Shown here in pieces: positions 1 through 9,286 of a stretch of 64,000 nucleotides of DNA. A model generated the notes under the pieces. It saw only the letters and a list, made by a program, of their open reading frames with translations, was not told the origin of the DNA and did no database searches. Position numbers and translations under genes: made by a program. The stretch is from an uncultured Thermoanaerobaculia bacterium. Lineage in GTDB: Bacteria > Acidobacteriota > Thermoanaerobaculia > Multivoradales > Multivoraceae. Position 1 is the stretch's first letter, and every line of letters starts with the position of its first letter. The stretch is taken from contig OX638294.1 in NCBI GenBank assembly GCA_951812325.1, positions 2,644,859-2,708,858 on the forward strand. The letters are read 5' to 3'.

Positions 1-1009
1 CCTTGACCTGGGTCAGTTCGACCAGCGGCTCGTTGCGCATCCGCTGTTCGGCGAAGGCGTTGTCGACGGCGCGGCCATCCGAATACTTGAGCCGGAACAC
101 CTGGCCGTGCGACTGGTTCATGTTGTGCGGAATCGCCAGGCTGTCGACTCCCTGCTCTCGCAGCCGGTCCATCCAGCTCCAGAGCTCTTCCGGCTCGTGC
201 GAGTCGATGCGCGTGAACGGCCGGGCCGGCGCCTTCGACGACGCGAAGATCACGTTCCGGTGGTACGCCGCCGACTCGGGCGCCGGCGTCGAGGAGGTCC
301 ACTCGTAAGCGATGAACGTCGTGAAGTTGCCCGGATCGTTGTGTCGCTCCGCGGCAAGGATCGAGTCCTCCCAGGCCGAACGGTGGGCGTCATCGTCGAA
401 GGACGCGTACTGCATCTGCGGGTGGTTCGCCATCCCGGCCCGCTGCCGCCGCAGGAAGCCGCCCTCGGTGCGCATCTGGCGGCCGAAGCGTTCCCGGAAC
501 AGGACCGACCGCATCTGGACGGAGTACGGGCTCAGGTTGTCGCCCTCGTTCACGCCGTGGAAGGCCTCGGCGCCGGGAACCTGGCCGACCCGGGTCGACG
601 AGTCGGCCCACTGCGGCACGACTCCCAGGAAGAACCCGTGGTCCGAGACGGCGAAGAAGTCCAGCGGCTCGCGGAGCTTCATCGGCTCGCCGAACGAACT
701 CTCGATCTCCTCGCCCTTGGCGAACCGGTAGCTCTGGTCGGGCGTAACCTCGTTGCCGAGCAGGTAGGCGTCGAAGGAATACCGGGTGTGGATGTGGACG
801 TCGCCGAAGTAGACGTTGCGCTGCTCGTTGTAGCCCTCGGTCGGCGACGCCGGCGCCGGCGCCTCGGCGTAGTCGTCGATCGACAGGGAGGTGTCGGCGC
901 AGGCGAGAACGGTGAGGCTCAGGAACACCGCCAGGGCCGGCGGCGCGTCCCGGAGCGGCCCTGCGGCAGGGAACTTCGGCGAGACTGCTGGACGCTTCGA
1001 TATGGGCAT
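1..1009 (-). CDS. DUF3604 family lipoprotein (partial, C-terminus beyond window)
   Basis: The reading frame opens at ATG 1009 and runs off the left edge, so only about 336 N-terminal residues are present. The N-terminus has a hydrophobic segment ending in a lipobox-like VLAC followed by ADTS, so the product is probably an exported lipoprotein. The stretch VYFGDVHIHTRYSFDAY has the PHP-like HxH signature that opens DUF3604 proteins, and later AVSDHGFFLG and IPHNMNQSHG are typical of the same family. These are putative metal-dependent hydrolases with no settled substrate. It is divergent from the PQQ dehydrogenase gene across 167 bp holding no confident promoter. The family call is firm; the reaction is unknown. 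Confidence 0.85.
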   Translation of the reverse strand, partial: MPISKRPAVSPKFPAAGPLRDAPPALAVFLSLTVLACADTSLSIDDYAEAPAPASPTEGYNEQRNVYFGDVHIHTRYSFDAYLLGNEVTPDQSYRFAKGEEIESSFGEPMKLREPLDFFAVSDHGFFLGVVPQWADSSTRVGQVPGAEAFHGVNEGDNLSPYSVQMRSVLFRERFGRQMRTEGGFLRRQRAGMANHPQMQYASFDDDAHRSAWEDSILAAERHNDPGNFTTFIAYEWTSSTPAPESAAYHRNVIFASSKAPARPFTRIDSHEPEELWSWMDRLREQGVDSLAIPHNMNQSHGQVFRLKYSDGRAVDNAFAEQRMRNEPLVELTQVK

Positions 1010-1176
1010 CTCGACAGAGTAGCGCGTGGCGACGTCGTGGCGCCGGACAGCGTCGAGGCGATGACGACCAGGCGCCGGCTGCCGGGCGGCGAGGAGATCG
1101 GCCCTGGGCCAGCGGTCGAGCGGGTGGAGGCCGCCGACCAGGAACACGCTCCCGCGAACAAGTACGATTGCTCGCC

Positions 1177-3213
1177 ATGCGATCCCCTCGACCGACCCTG
1201 AAGCTCGCCGCGCCCCTTCTTGCGGCGTTTCTGATCACCGCCTGCGGTCCCGCCGACGAGGACTGGCCGGTCTATCTCGGCGACTCGGGCCGCCAGCACT
1301 ACAGCCCGCTGACCGAGATCGACCGGGACAACGTGAGCCGGCTCGAAGTCGCCTGGGTCTACGACTCCGGCGAACCGCGGGGCGCCGGCGCGACGATGTA
1401 CACGAGCCCCCTCGTGATCGACGGGGTGCTCTACGCGCTGTCGCCCCAGCTCGACGCGTTCGCCCTGAACGCGGCGACGGGCGAGGAGATCTGGCGCTCC
1501 GATCGGGGCTTGCCCGGCAGTGCCCAGCGGGGTCTGATGTGGTGGCAGAAGGGCGAGGACAAGCGGATCTTCTTCACCCACGGCAAGGACCTGATCGCGC
1601 TCGACGCGGACAGCGGCACGCCGGTCGAGAGCTTCGGCGACGGCGGCGGCCTCGACCTGACGCCGGACGAGGACAGGGACGGCGTGATCTACGTGACCGT
1701 CCCCGGCGTCGTGTTCGAAGACAAGCTGATCTTCGGCTTCTCGACCAACGAAGACGCGAACGCGTTCCCCGGCTCCATTCGGGCGTTCAGCGCCGTGGAC
1801 GGCAGTCTGGTCTGGCGGTTCGACACGATTCCGGCGCCCGGCGACTTCGGTTCCGAGACCTGGGCGGAAGGGTCGCTCGAGCGGGCAGGCGGCGCCAACG
1901 TCTGGAGCGGCATGGCGCTCGACGAGGAGCGCGGCATCGTGTTCGCCCCGACAGGATCGGCGACGCCCGATTTCTACGGCGCGAACCGCTTGGGCGACAA
2001 CCTCTTCTCGGACTCCCTGGTGGCGGTCGACGCGCGCACCGGTGACCTCTTGTGGCATTTCCAGGTCGTCCGCCACGACCTCTGGGACAAGGACAACCCC
2101 TCACCGCCGACGCTGGTTCAGCTCGAGCGCGACGGCCGCGTGATCGACGCCGTGGCGATGACGACGAAGACGGGGCAGCTCTACGTGTTCGACCGGGAGA
2201 CCGGCGAATCGATGTACCCGATCCACGAGATCGAGACGCCGATTCCCAGCACGCTGCCGGGCGAAGTGACGGCGCCGACGCAGCCGATGTCGGCCGTCGT
2301 GATCAGCCGGCAGGACTTCGAGATCACGAACCGGACCCCGGAGGCGCGCGCATTCGTCGAGGAGCGGATCAAGGACTGGGACCTGCGGCCCTGGGCGCCG
2401 CCCAAGGTCGGCACCGTGCTCTTCATGCCCTGGTACGACGGCGGCGGCGAGTGGGGCGGCTCGGCGTTCGACCCGAACACGAACCACCTGATCGTCAATG
2501 CGAACGACGTCGCCGGGATTCTGAACCTCACCGAAGTGCCCGTCGGCTTCAGCCGGTACGGCACCTACGCAATCCACTGCGGCCGCTGTCACGGACACAA
2601 GCTCGAGGGCACGGACATGGCGGGGCCCCTGCTCGGCGTCGGCGAGCGCCTTGAGCGCGAGGAGATGCGCCGCATCATCCGCGAGGGCAACGGCCGGATG
2701 GAAGGGTTCGCCCATCTGAACCGGGTCGAGCTCGGCGCCATCGAGGCGTACATTCTCGATCCCGAGCCCGAAGAAGACGAGCCCAGGGGCGAGGTCGCCT
2801 ACGCCCTCGGCGGCTACGTCTACCTGCGCGACCACGAGAACCTCCCGGGAAACTCGCCACCCTGGGGCACGCTGAACTCCATCGACCTGGCGTCCGGCGA
2901 GATCGCGTGGAAGGCGCCGTTCGGCGACTACCCCTCCCACCCCGGCCTCGGCTACGGCGCCGTGAACTACGGCGGCCCGGTGGTGACCGCATCCGGCCTC
3001 ATCTTCATCGCCGCGACGCCGGACGAGATGTTCCGCGCCTACGACACGCAAAACGGCGAGATCCTCTGGGAAACGAAGCTCTCGGCCGCCGGCTATGCGA
3101 CCCCGGCCATCTACAGCGTGGACGGCAAGCAGTACGTCGTGATCGCCGCCGGCGGCGGCCGGACGGGTGGGCCTTCGGGAGGCGAGTACATCGCCTTCAG
3201 CCTGCCGGAGTAG
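1177..3213 (+). CDS. PQQ-dependent quinohaemoprotein dehydrogenase, lipoprotein
   Basis: A 678-residue pyrroloquinoline-quinone dehydrogenase of the glucose/alcohol type. After a signal segment with lipobox ITAC (Cys23), the sequence DWPVYLGDSGRQHYSPL begins the eight-bladed quinoprotein propeller; YAVNYGGP-like and GEILWETKLSAAGYATP blades close it. A cytochrome c motif, HCGRCHGHK (Cys468, Cys471, His472), sits in an insert between propeller segments, so electrons can pass from PQQ to a covalent haem. The likely site is the periplasmic face of a membrane. I chose ATG 1177; an in-frame TTG at 1168 would add three residues. The substrate cannot be read from the sequence, and no PQQ biosynthesis genes lie in the window. 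Confidence 0.88.
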   Translation: MRSPRPTLKLAAPLLAAFLITACGPADEDWPVYLGDSGRQHYSPLTEIDRDNVSRLEVAWVYDSGEPRGAGATMYTSPLVIDGVLYALSPQLDAFALNAATGEEIWRSDRGLPGSAQRGLMWWQKGEDKRIFFTHGKDLIALDADSGTPVESFGDGGGLDLTPDEDRDGVIYVTVPGVVFEDKLIFGFSTNEDANAFPGSIRAFSAVDGSLVWRFDTIPAPGDFGSETWAEGSLERAGGANVWSGMALDEERGIVFAPTGSATPDFYGANRLGDNLFSDSLVAVDARTGDLLWHFQVVRHDLWDKDNPSPPTLVQLERDGRVIDAVAMTTKTGQLYVFDRETGESMYPIHEIETPIPSTLPGEVTAPTQPMSAVVISRQDFEITNRTPEARAFVEERIKDWDLRPWAPPKVGTVLFMPWYDGGGEWGGSAFDPNTNHLIVNANDVAGILNLTEVPVGFSRYGTYAIHCGRCHGHKLEGTDMAGPLLGVGERLEREEMRRIIREGNGRMEGFAHLNRVELGAIEAYILDPEPEEDEPRGEVAYALGGYVYLRDHENLPGNSPPWGTLNSIDLASGEIAWKAPFGDYPSHPGLGYGAVNYGGPVVTASGLIFIAATPDEMFRAYDTQNGEILWETKLSAAGYATPAIYSVDGKQYVVIAAGGGRTGGPSGGEYIAFSLPE

Positions 3214-3241
3214 CTGTCTTCGGTAGAAATCTGTTGCGTGT

Positions 3242-3266
3242 GGGTAAAACTACGGTTAGTTTACCC
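3242..3266 (+). promoter_or_regulatory. Palindrome abutting the DUF4143 ATPase start
   Basis: Arms GGGTAAAACTA and TAGTTTACCC form an inverted repeat of ten pairs with one extra A in the left arm and a short CGGT spacer. It ends two bases before the GTG start at 3269, leaving almost no room for a Shine-Dalgarno sequence. It may be an operator or part of a near-leaderless promoter controlling the ATPase. The function is inferred from symmetry and position only. Confidence 0.45.
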
Positions 3267-3268
3267 GC

Positions 3269-4426
3269 GTGTACGAACGACTGCTGGCGCCGGTTCTGCG
3301 CTCATCGCAGCGCAGTGCCCTGGTTCTCGGTCCCCGTCAGGTCGGCAAGTCGACGCTCCTGGCCGCGCTCGAGCCGGATCTCATCGTCAACCTGGCGGAC
3401 CCGGGAGCGTTCCGGGACTACGTAGCGCAGCCGGAGCGCCTGTCCAGGGAGCTCGCCGCCGCGCCGAAGGAATCGACAACGGTCTTCCTGGACGAAGTGC
3501 AGCGAGTACCGGCTCTGCTCGACGTCGTCCAGGTGCTGCTCGACCAACGGCCTCAACGCTTCCGCTTCCTGCTCTCCGGATCGAGCGCCCGCAAATTGAG
3601 GCGAGGCCAGGTGAACCTGCTGCCTGGGCGCATTCACGTCCACTACATGCACCCGCTGCTCGTCACCGAGCTGGGATCGGCCTTCGAGCTGGACCGGGTT
3701 CTGGCCCACGGCAGCCTGCCCGGCATCTACTCGGAGACGGACGACGCGACCCGCGCCCTGGACCTGAGGAGCTACGTCGATGCCTACCTGCGCGCCGAGA
3801 TCCAGGCGGAGGCCCTGGTCCGCGACGTCGGCGGCTTCGCCCGCCTGCTCGACCTGGCCGCAGCGGCATCCGGCCGCATCCTCAACCTTACCTCCCTGTG
3901 CAAGGACGCAGGCATCCCCTTTGAGACCGCCCGCCGCTACCTCGACGTCCTCGACGACACCCTGGTTGCCTTCCGCGTACCGGCATGGAGCGGCTCGGAC
4001 CGCTCTTCCCTGGTCCGCCACGGCAAGCTCTTCCTGTTCGATCTCGGTGTGCGCAACGCTCTGCTGCGGCGACCTCTTGACCAGCCGCTCGACGACGAGC
4101 GCGGTCTCCTGCTCGAGCACCTCGTCGCCTGTGAGCTGCACCGCCGCCAGGGAACTCTCTGGCCGGAAGCCGCGCTCTACCACTACCGAACCCGCCACGG
4201 CGCCGAGGTCGACTTCGTGCTGGAAGTCGGCCGCGAACTCTGGGGCATCGAGGTCAAGGCCAGCCGGCGCGCCGACCGTTCGGTTCTTCGCGGCTTCCGC
4301 TCCCTGGCCCGGCGGACCGGCCGGCTGAAGCGCCGGATCGTCGTCTACCTGGGGCGCCGTCCGCAGCAGATCGACGATGTCGAGGTGCTGCCGTTCGAGG
4401 AGTTCGCGCGGCTCCTGCCGGGTTAG
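3269..4426 (+). CDS. AAA ATPase with DUF4143 nuclease-like C-terminal domain
   Basis: A 385-residue protein. Near the N-terminus GPRQVGKSTL is a Walker A motif and VFLDEVQRVP a Walker B motif; LLSGSSARKLRRG matches sensor region 1 of this AAA_14 group. The C-terminal half is DUF4143, with GAEVDFVLEV and GIEVKAS placed like the D...ExK residues of a PD-(D/E)xK nuclease fold. Proteins of this family are very widespread and sporadic; proposed roles include DNA-related stress response or toxin-like functions, none established. The start is GTG 3269, directly after a palindrome. It converges with transketolase with only four bases between the stop codons. It stands alone and looks horizontally mobile by family habit. 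Confidence 0.88.
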   Translation: MYERLLAPVLRSSQRSALVLGPRQVGKSTLLAALEPDLIVNLADPGAFRDYVAQPERLSRELAAAPKESTTVFLDEVQRVPALLDVVQVLLDQRPQRFRFLLSGSSARKLRRGQVNLLPGRIHVHYMHPLLVTELGSAFELDRVLAHGSLPGIYSETDDATRALDLRSYVDAYLRAEIQAEALVRDVGGFARLLDLAAAASGRILNLTSLCKDAGIPFETARRYLDVLDDTLVAFRVPAWSGSDRSSLVRHGKLFLFDLGVRNALLRRPLDQPLDDERGLLLEHLVACELHRRQGTLWPEAALYHYRTRHGAEVDFVLEVGRELWGIEVKASRRADRSVLRGFRSLARRTGRLKRRIVVYLGRRPQQIDDVEVLPFEEFARLLPG

Positions 4427-4430
4427 GCGG

Positions 4431-6473
4431 TCAGGTCTTGAGCAGTCGCCGACCGCGTTCCGCGATCGCCGCTGCGTTGAGCCCCAGGTTCTCGACCAGG
4501 TCGCTGTACGGGGCGGAAGCGCCGAAGCGGTCGAGGCCGAGGACGTCGCCTTCCGAACCGGTCCAGCGCTCCCAGCCCAGGGTCGCCGCGGCCTCGACGG
4601 CGAGGCGGCGTCGGACGGCGGGCGGCAGGACTTCGTCGCGGCAGGACTGCGGTTGGGCCGCGAAGGCCTCCCAGGAAGGCATGCTGACGACGCGGACGGC
4701 GTGGCCTTCGGCCGTCAACTCCGCCGCGGCGTCGACTGCGGGAGCGACCTCGGAACCGGTGGCGATCAGGATCAGGTCGGGCTCGCCGTCGCTGTCCGCG
4801 ACGACGTAGGCGCCGCGGGCGACGCCGTCCAGAGCGCCGTCCCTGGTCGCCTCGAGCACGGGCAGTTTCTGGCGAGTGAGGACGAGCGCACAGGGACCAG
4901 GCGTCTCGAGCGCCAAAGCCCAGGCCGCGGCGGTCTCGTTCGCGTCGGCAGGGCGGACGACGACGAGCCCCGGCACCGCGCGCAGGTGCGCCAAGTGCTC
5001 GATCGGCTGGTGGGTCGGGCCGTCCTCGCCCAGGAAGACGGAGTCGTGGGTGAAGACGTAGATCGCCCGGAGCTCCATCAGCGCCGCGAGGCGCAGGCTC
5101 GGCTTCAGGTAGTCGAGGAAGCAGAGGAAGGTGCCGCCGTAGGGCCGGAACAGGCCGGACAGGGCCAGGCCGTTCATCGCCGCGGCCATCGCGTGTTCGC
5201 GCACGCCGAAGCGGAAGTGGCGCTTCGGCGCGCCGGCGGCGTAGTCGCCTTCACCTTCGAGCAGGGTGTTGTTCGAGCCGGTCAGGTCGGCCGAGCCGCC
5301 GGCGAGCTCGGGCGCCAGGTCCTTCAGGGCGTTCAGCGTGACGCCGGAGGCGGAGCGGGTGGCGATCGGACCGGATTCGGGATCGAAGCGGGGAAGCGCG
5401 TCGCGCCAGCCGTCGGGCAGCGCCGCGGCCAGGCGGCGCTCGAGTTCCGCCCCCTCCTCGGGGTGGGCGCGGCGGTAGGACTGAAGCAGCCGGCCCCATT
5501 CCGCCGCCGCGTCGCGACCGAAGTCGGCCGCCGGCGCGAACGCCTCACGGGCCGCGTCGGGCACCAGGAACTCGGGCTCAAGAGGCCAGCCGAGGGCCTC
5601 CTTCGTGGCGACCACCTCGTCGGCGCCCAGGGGCGCGCCGTGGGATGCCGCGGTGTCCTGCTTGTTCGGACTGCCGTAGCCGATGTGGGTGCTCACCTTG
5701 ATCAGGGTCGGGCGGCCGGTTTCCGCGAGCGCCGCGTCGTACGCCGCGGCAAGGGCGTCTGTATCGTTGCCGTCGTAAACCGACAGGGTGTGCCAGCCGT
5801 AGGCCTGGTAGCGGCCGACCACGTCCTCGGTGAAGCTCAGGTCGGTCGGGCCGTCGATCGTGATCCGGTTCGCGTCGTAGAGGACGTTCAGCTTGCCGAG
5901 TCCGAGGTGGCCGGCCATCGAGCAGGCCTCGGAGGCGACACCCTCCATCAGGTCGCCGTCGCTGGCCAGCACCCAGGTCCTGTGATCGAACAGGGTGTAG
6001 CCCGGACGGTTGAAGCGGGAGGCGAGCATCTGCTCCGCGATCGCCATGCCGACAGCCGCCGAGATGCCCTGACCCAGCGGGCCGGTCGTCACCTCGACCC
6101 CCGGGGTCAGGGCGTGCTCAGGGTGACCCGGAGTCAGCGAGCCGTACTGCCGGAAATTCCGGATCTCGTCCAGGCTGAGGTCGTAACCGGCGAGGTGCAG
6201 GAGACCGTAGATCAGCGCCGAGGCGTGGCCACAGGAGAGGACGAAGCGGTCCCGGTTCGGCCACTGCGGATCCTGGGGCGCGAAGCGCAGGTACTTCGTC
6301 CACAGCAGCGCCGCCATCGCCGCCTGGCCCATCGGCGCGCCCGGGTGGCCGCTGTTCGCCCGCTCGACCATGTCGACCGCGAGAAAGCGCAGCGTGTCCG
6401 TCGCCACGTCCAGAGGCGCACGCTGCGGAGGCGCTCCGGCGACCGGCGTTCCGGCGGCCTCCGGCTCACTCAT
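4431..6473 (-). CDS. tkt: Transketolase
   Basis: A 680-residue full-length transketolase, which moves two-carbon units between sugar phosphates in the non-oxidative pentose phosphate pathway using thiamine diphosphate. Visible motifs include [10 protein letters not shown] at the N-terminus, the TPP/Mg segment [12 protein letters not shown], and [17 protein letters not shown] in the pyrimidine domain. I chose ATG 6473, which follows the family N-terminus and overlaps the stop of the upstream phosphatase gene by eight bases; an extended frame further upstream lies inside that gene and is not needed. It is the last gene of the suf-phosphatase-tkt run and is probably co-transcribed with it. Confidence 0.95.
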   Translation of the reverse strand: MSEPEAAGTPVAGAPPQRAPLDVATDTLRFLAVDMVERANSGHPGAPMGQAAMAALLWTKYLRFAPQDPQWPNRDRFVLSCGHASALIYGLLHLAGYDLSLDEIRNFRQYGSLTPGHPEHALTPGVEVTTGPLGQGISAAVGMAIAEQMLASRFNRPGYTLFDHRTWVLASDGDLMEGVASEACSMAGHLGLGKLNVLYDANRITIDGPTDLSFTEDVVGRYQAYGWHTLSVYDGNDTDALAAAYDAALAETGRPTLIKVSTHIGYGSPNKQDTAASHGAPLGADEVVATKEALGWPLEPEFLVPDAAREAFAPAADFGRDAAAEWGRLLQSYRRAHPEEGAELERRLAAALPDGWRDALPRFDPESGPIATRSASGVTLNALKDLAPELAGGSADLTGSNNTLLEGEGDYAAGAPKRHFRFGVREHAMAAAMNGLALSGLFRPYGGTFLCFLDYLKPSLRLAALMELRAIYVFTHDSVFLGEDGPTHQPIEHLAHLRAVPGLVVVRPADANETAAAWALALETPGPCALVLTRQKLPVLEATRDGALDGVARGAYVVADSDGEPDLILIATGSEVAPAVDAAAELTAEGHAVRVVSMPSWEAFAAQPQSCRDEVLPPAVRRRLAVEAAATLGWERWTGSEGDVLGLDRFGASAPYSDLVENLGLNAAAIAERGRRLLKT

Positions 6474-6993
6474 CGGGCTTCGAATCCAGGTAGCGATCAA
6501 CGGCCTGCTCGAGCGCCTTGCTGCGCAGTCCGTTCTCCCTGGCGCGGGAGCGGGCTGCTTCCCGGTCCTCGCCTTTCGCGGCCACGAGGTAGGCGTAGTA
6601 GAGGGCGCCGACCCGGTTGCCCGAGGCGCAGTGAACGAGCGTCGGACCATCGAGCTTTTCCATCGCTTCGATGAAACGCTCGAAGGTCTCGGGCTGCTCC
6701 AGCCGTTCCGCGTCCACGGGCAGGTTCAGGTAGGGAACGTCCAGGCTCCCGAGCGCCGCGGGCTCGTCGAAGCCGCGGTTCTCACCCTCGGCGCGCAGGT
6801 CCAGGACGAAGGACAGGCCGTCCGCGGCCATCGCCTCGAGTTGAGCCTCGGTCGGTTGGCCGCCAAAGAGGACGTTCGGTTCCGGGCGCTTCGCGTTCTG
6901 CAGACCGTGATCCACCTCTTCGGCGCCGGTCACCGTCGCCGCCAGCGCCAAGGCAGCGGCCGACACGAAGCTTGCGTTCAGGAATCGTCTCAT
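6466..6993 (-). CDS. Exported DUF442 / beta-lactamase-hydrolase-like phosphatase
   Basis: A protein of about 175 residues with a clear signal peptide ([20 protein letters not shown], cleavage near VTGA-EE). The mature part has [16 protein letters not shown] and [10 protein letters not shown], typical of the DUF442 branch of dual-specificity-like phosphatases, and the active loop [10 protein letters not shown] with the C-x-S-G-x-R signature of that branch. The catalytic Cys is present, so it is likely an active periplasmic phosphatase or hydrolase with unknown substrate. ATG 6993 is preferred; GTG 6999, two codons upstream, has a better spaced GGGGAG and cannot be excluded. It lies between sufT and tkt in the same operon. 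Confidence 0.8.
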   Translation of the reverse strand: MRRFLNASFVSAAALALAATVTGAEEVDHGLQNAKRPEPNVLFGGQPTEAQLEAMAADGLSFVLDLRAEGENRGFDEPAALGSLDVPYLNLPVDAERLEQPETFERFIEAMEKLDGPTLVHCASGNRVGALYYAYLVAAKGEDREAARSRARENGLRSKALEQAVDRYLDSKPDE

Positions 6994-7009
6994 CAGCACC
7001 GATCTCCCC

Positions 7010-7375
7010 TCAGAAGAAGCCCAACTCGAGTTTGGCCGCTTCGCTCATCATCGCCGGATTCCAGGTCGGATCCCAGACCACCTCGACCTCGGCGCCGCCA
7101 ACGCCCTCCACGCCGCGCACCGTCCGCTCCACGTCGCCGGGCAGCGACTCGGCGACCGGGCAGTGCGGCGAGGTCAGGGTCATCTTCAGCTGCACGTGCG
7201 TCTTCTGATCGGCCTTCTCATCGATCCGCACGTCGTAGATCAGGCCGAGTTCATAGATGTCGACCGGGATCTCCGGGTCGTACACGGTCTTCAGGGCCTC
7301 GACGATTCGGGCCTCGAGTTCCGCCACGTCCAATGGGCCCGCGTCCACAGCGTTCCGGGTCGACTCGTTGTCCAT
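7010..7375 (-). CDS. sufT: SufT / MIP18-family iron-sulfur assembly factor
   Basis: A 121-residue DUF59 protein. The motif YDPEIPVDIYELGLIYDV and the conserved Cys segment TLTSPHCPVAE are the hallmarks of SufT, which helps mature [4Fe-4S] proteins alongside the SUF machinery. The start at ATG 7375 is preceded by GAGGAG at good spacing. It follows sufU by 31 bases in the operon, so the family assignment and context agree. It lacks the long extra N-terminal domain of some SufT proteins. Confidence 0.9.
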   Translation of the reverse strand: MDNESTRNAVDAGPLDVAELEARIVEALKTVYDPEIPVDIYELGLIYDVRIDEKADQKTHVQLKMTLTSPHCPVAESLPGDVERTVRGVEGVGGAEVEVVWDPTWNPAMMSEAAKLELGFF

Positions 7376-7406
7376 CGTCAAATCTCCTCGTTTGGGGCAG
7401 TGGAGC

Positions 7407-7862
7407 CTACTCGGTGGACACCGCCCCGGCATCGCCGCTTCCCAGTGCGGCCCGCAGAGCATGCCACGCCAGGGTCGCGCACTTGATGCGGACCGGATAA
7501 TCCTTCACGCCGCTCAAGACCTCGAGCTTGCCGAGCGGGACACCCGCGCCGCCGCCGTCGTCCTCGCCGGTCATCAGGGCCAGGAAGGCGCCGAGCAACT
7601 CCTCGGCCCGGGAGCGCTCGAGCCCCTGCACGGCCTCCGTCATCAGCGACGCCGAGGCGGTCGAGATCGCGCAGCCCACGCCCTCGAAGCTCACGCACTC
7701 GATCCGGTCGCCGTCGGCGCGCAGGTAGACCTTGACCTTGTCGCCGCATAGCGGGTTGTAGCCCTCGGCACAGGACGACACCGGTTCGAGGGCGCCGAAG
7801 TTCCTCGGCGCGCGATAGTGGTCGAGGATGACCTGCTGGTAGAGATCGCGGAGATCGGACAT
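7407..7862 (-). CDS. sufU: SufU, zinc-dependent sulfur transfer partner of SufS
   Basis: A 151-residue IscU-fold protein. It starts MSDLRDLYQQVILDHYRAPR, a typical SufU/NifU-N opening. The three conserved cysteines are visible in NPLCGDKV, GVGCAIST and IKCATLAW, and the insertion between the second and third cysteines is longer than in IscU, as in SufU. It accepts persulfide sulfur from the adjacent SufS. Start ATG 7862, 61 bases after sufS. Pairing of SufU with a SufS-type desulfurase and absence of sufE fits the Gram-positive-like SUF arrangement. Confidence 0.93.
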   Translation of the reverse strand: MSDLRDLYQQVILDHYRAPRNFGALEPVSSCAEGYNPLCGDKVKVYLRADGDRIECVSFEGVGCAISTASASLMTEAVQGLERSRAEELLGAFLALMTGEDDGGGAGVPLGKLEVLSGVKDYPVRIKCATLAWHALRAALGSGDAGAVSTE

Positions 7863-7923
7863 CGTCCTCGTGCCTAACGCAAGCTGGCGCCGGAAGAGGG
7901 TGCGGGCCTGGCGACGGCGACGA

Positions 7924-9282
7924 TCAACCGAAGATCCGCCGCACTTCGTGCAGGCCGGCCGCAAGCCGGTCGACTTCTTCGTGCGTGTTGTACATCCCGA
8001 ACGAGGCCCGTACGGTGGCCGGCACGCCGAGCCGCTCCATCAGCGGCTGGGCGCAGTGGTGACCCGCCCGGATCGCAATTCCCTGCTCGTCCAGGATCGT
8101 TGCCACATCGTGGGGGTGAGCCCCGTCGATCACCAGCGAGACGACGGCGGCCCGCGGCGCCCCAGCGGCGGGCGCCGGATGCCCCAGCACCCGCACCCAG
8201 GGAAGTTCGCCCAGCACTTCCATGGTGTGGGAGAGCAGCTCCTGCTCGTGCCGCTCGATCCGCCCCAGGCCGACCGACTCCAGGAACTCGACCGCGACGC
8301 CCAGCCCGATCGCCGGCGCGATGCTGGGCGTTCCCGCTTCGAACCGGTGCGGCGGCGCCGTGTACTCCGTGCGGTCGAACGTGACCCGGGTGATCATCGC
8401 GCCGCCGCCGTGGTAGGGCGGCATCGAGGCCAGCAACTCCGCGCGGCCCCACAGCCCTCCGATACCGCCGGGGCCGTACATCTTGTGGCCGGAAAACGCA
8501 TAGAAGTCGCAGCCGAGCGCGGACACGTCGACCTCCATGTGCGGTACGGCCTGGGCGCCGTCGACGACGACGGCGGCATCCGAGCGGTCCCGCACCAGCT
8601 CGACCACGGCGGCTACATCGTTCACGGTACCCAGGGCATTCGAGACATGGGTCAACGCGACCACCCTGGTGCGCTCGCCGATCAACCCGGCCATGGCGCC
8701 CAGGTCCAGGTCGCCGGCGTCCGTTACCCCGGCCGCTCGTACCCGCGCGCCGGTCTGTTCGCACGCCAGCTGCCAGGGAACGATGTTCGAGTGGTGCTCC
8801 ATCTCGGTCAGCAGCACCTCGTCGCCGGGTCCAAGCCGCGGTCGGGCGTAGCTCTGAGCAACCAGGTTCAGGCTCTCCGTCGCGCCGCGCGTGAAGATCA
8901 GTTCGGCGCTGCCCGTGGCGCCGATGAAGCGGGCGATCCCGCCGCGGGCCGCCTCGTAGGCGTCCGTCGACCGCTCGGACAGGGTGTGTACGCCCCGGTG
9001 GGCATTCGCGTAGTAGGTGCGATAGCAGTCGCTGATCGCATCGATCACGACGTCCGGACGCTGGGAGCTGGCCGCGTTGTCGAGGTACACCAGCGGGTGG
9101 CCGTGCACTTCCTGGTCGAGGATCGGGAACGCTTCCCGGAGGTGATCGACATCAAGAGATCCGGGCTCCGCCGGCCGCCTGCAACTTCTGGCGGACGGTT
9201 CGCGCCGATCCCGCCGATCGACGTCAAGGGAACCGGGCCCTGCTGGCCGCTCCCGCCCTGCCAGGGGCGCCGGAGCCGTCAT
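7924..9282 (-). CDS. sufS: Cysteine desulfurase SufS
   Basis: A 452-residue group II cysteine desulfurase. PLP-binding Lys lies in FYAFSGHKMYGPGG; TEMEHHSNIVPW, VDGAQAVPHMEVD and the C-terminal RAGHHCAQP with the active-site Cys are all present. It releases sulfur from cysteine for Fe-S cluster assembly. The N-terminus is longer than usual: PGSLDVD occurs twice 30 residues apart with a basic linker, reflecting an imperfect direct repeat in the DNA. The ATG at 9282 lies four bases after sufD; a shorter native start cannot be excluded, because the canonical protein begins around the second PGSLDVDHLREAFP. Confidence 0.94.
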   Translation of the reverse strand: MTAPAPLAGRERPAGPGSLDVDRRDRREPSARSCRRPAEPGSLDVDHLREAFPILDQEVHGHPLVYLDNAASSQRPDVVIDAISDCYRTYYANAHRGVHTLSERSTDAYEAARGGIARFIGATGSAELIFTRGATESLNLVAQSYARPRLGPGDEVLLTEMEHHSNIVPWQLACEQTGARVRAAGVTDAGDLDLGAMAGLIGERTRVVALTHVSNALGTVNDVAAVVELVRDRSDAAVVVDGAQAVPHMEVDVSALGCDFYAFSGHKMYGPGGIGGLWGRAELLASMPPYHGGGAMITRVTFDRTEYTAPPHRFEAGTPSIAPAIGLGVAVEFLESVGLGRIERHEQELLSHTMEVLGELPWVRVLGHPAPAAGAPRAAVVSLVIDGAHPHDVATILDEQGIAIRAGHHCAQPLMERLGVPATVRASFGMYNTHEEVDRLAAGLHEVRRIFG

Positions 9283-9286
9283 CGGC

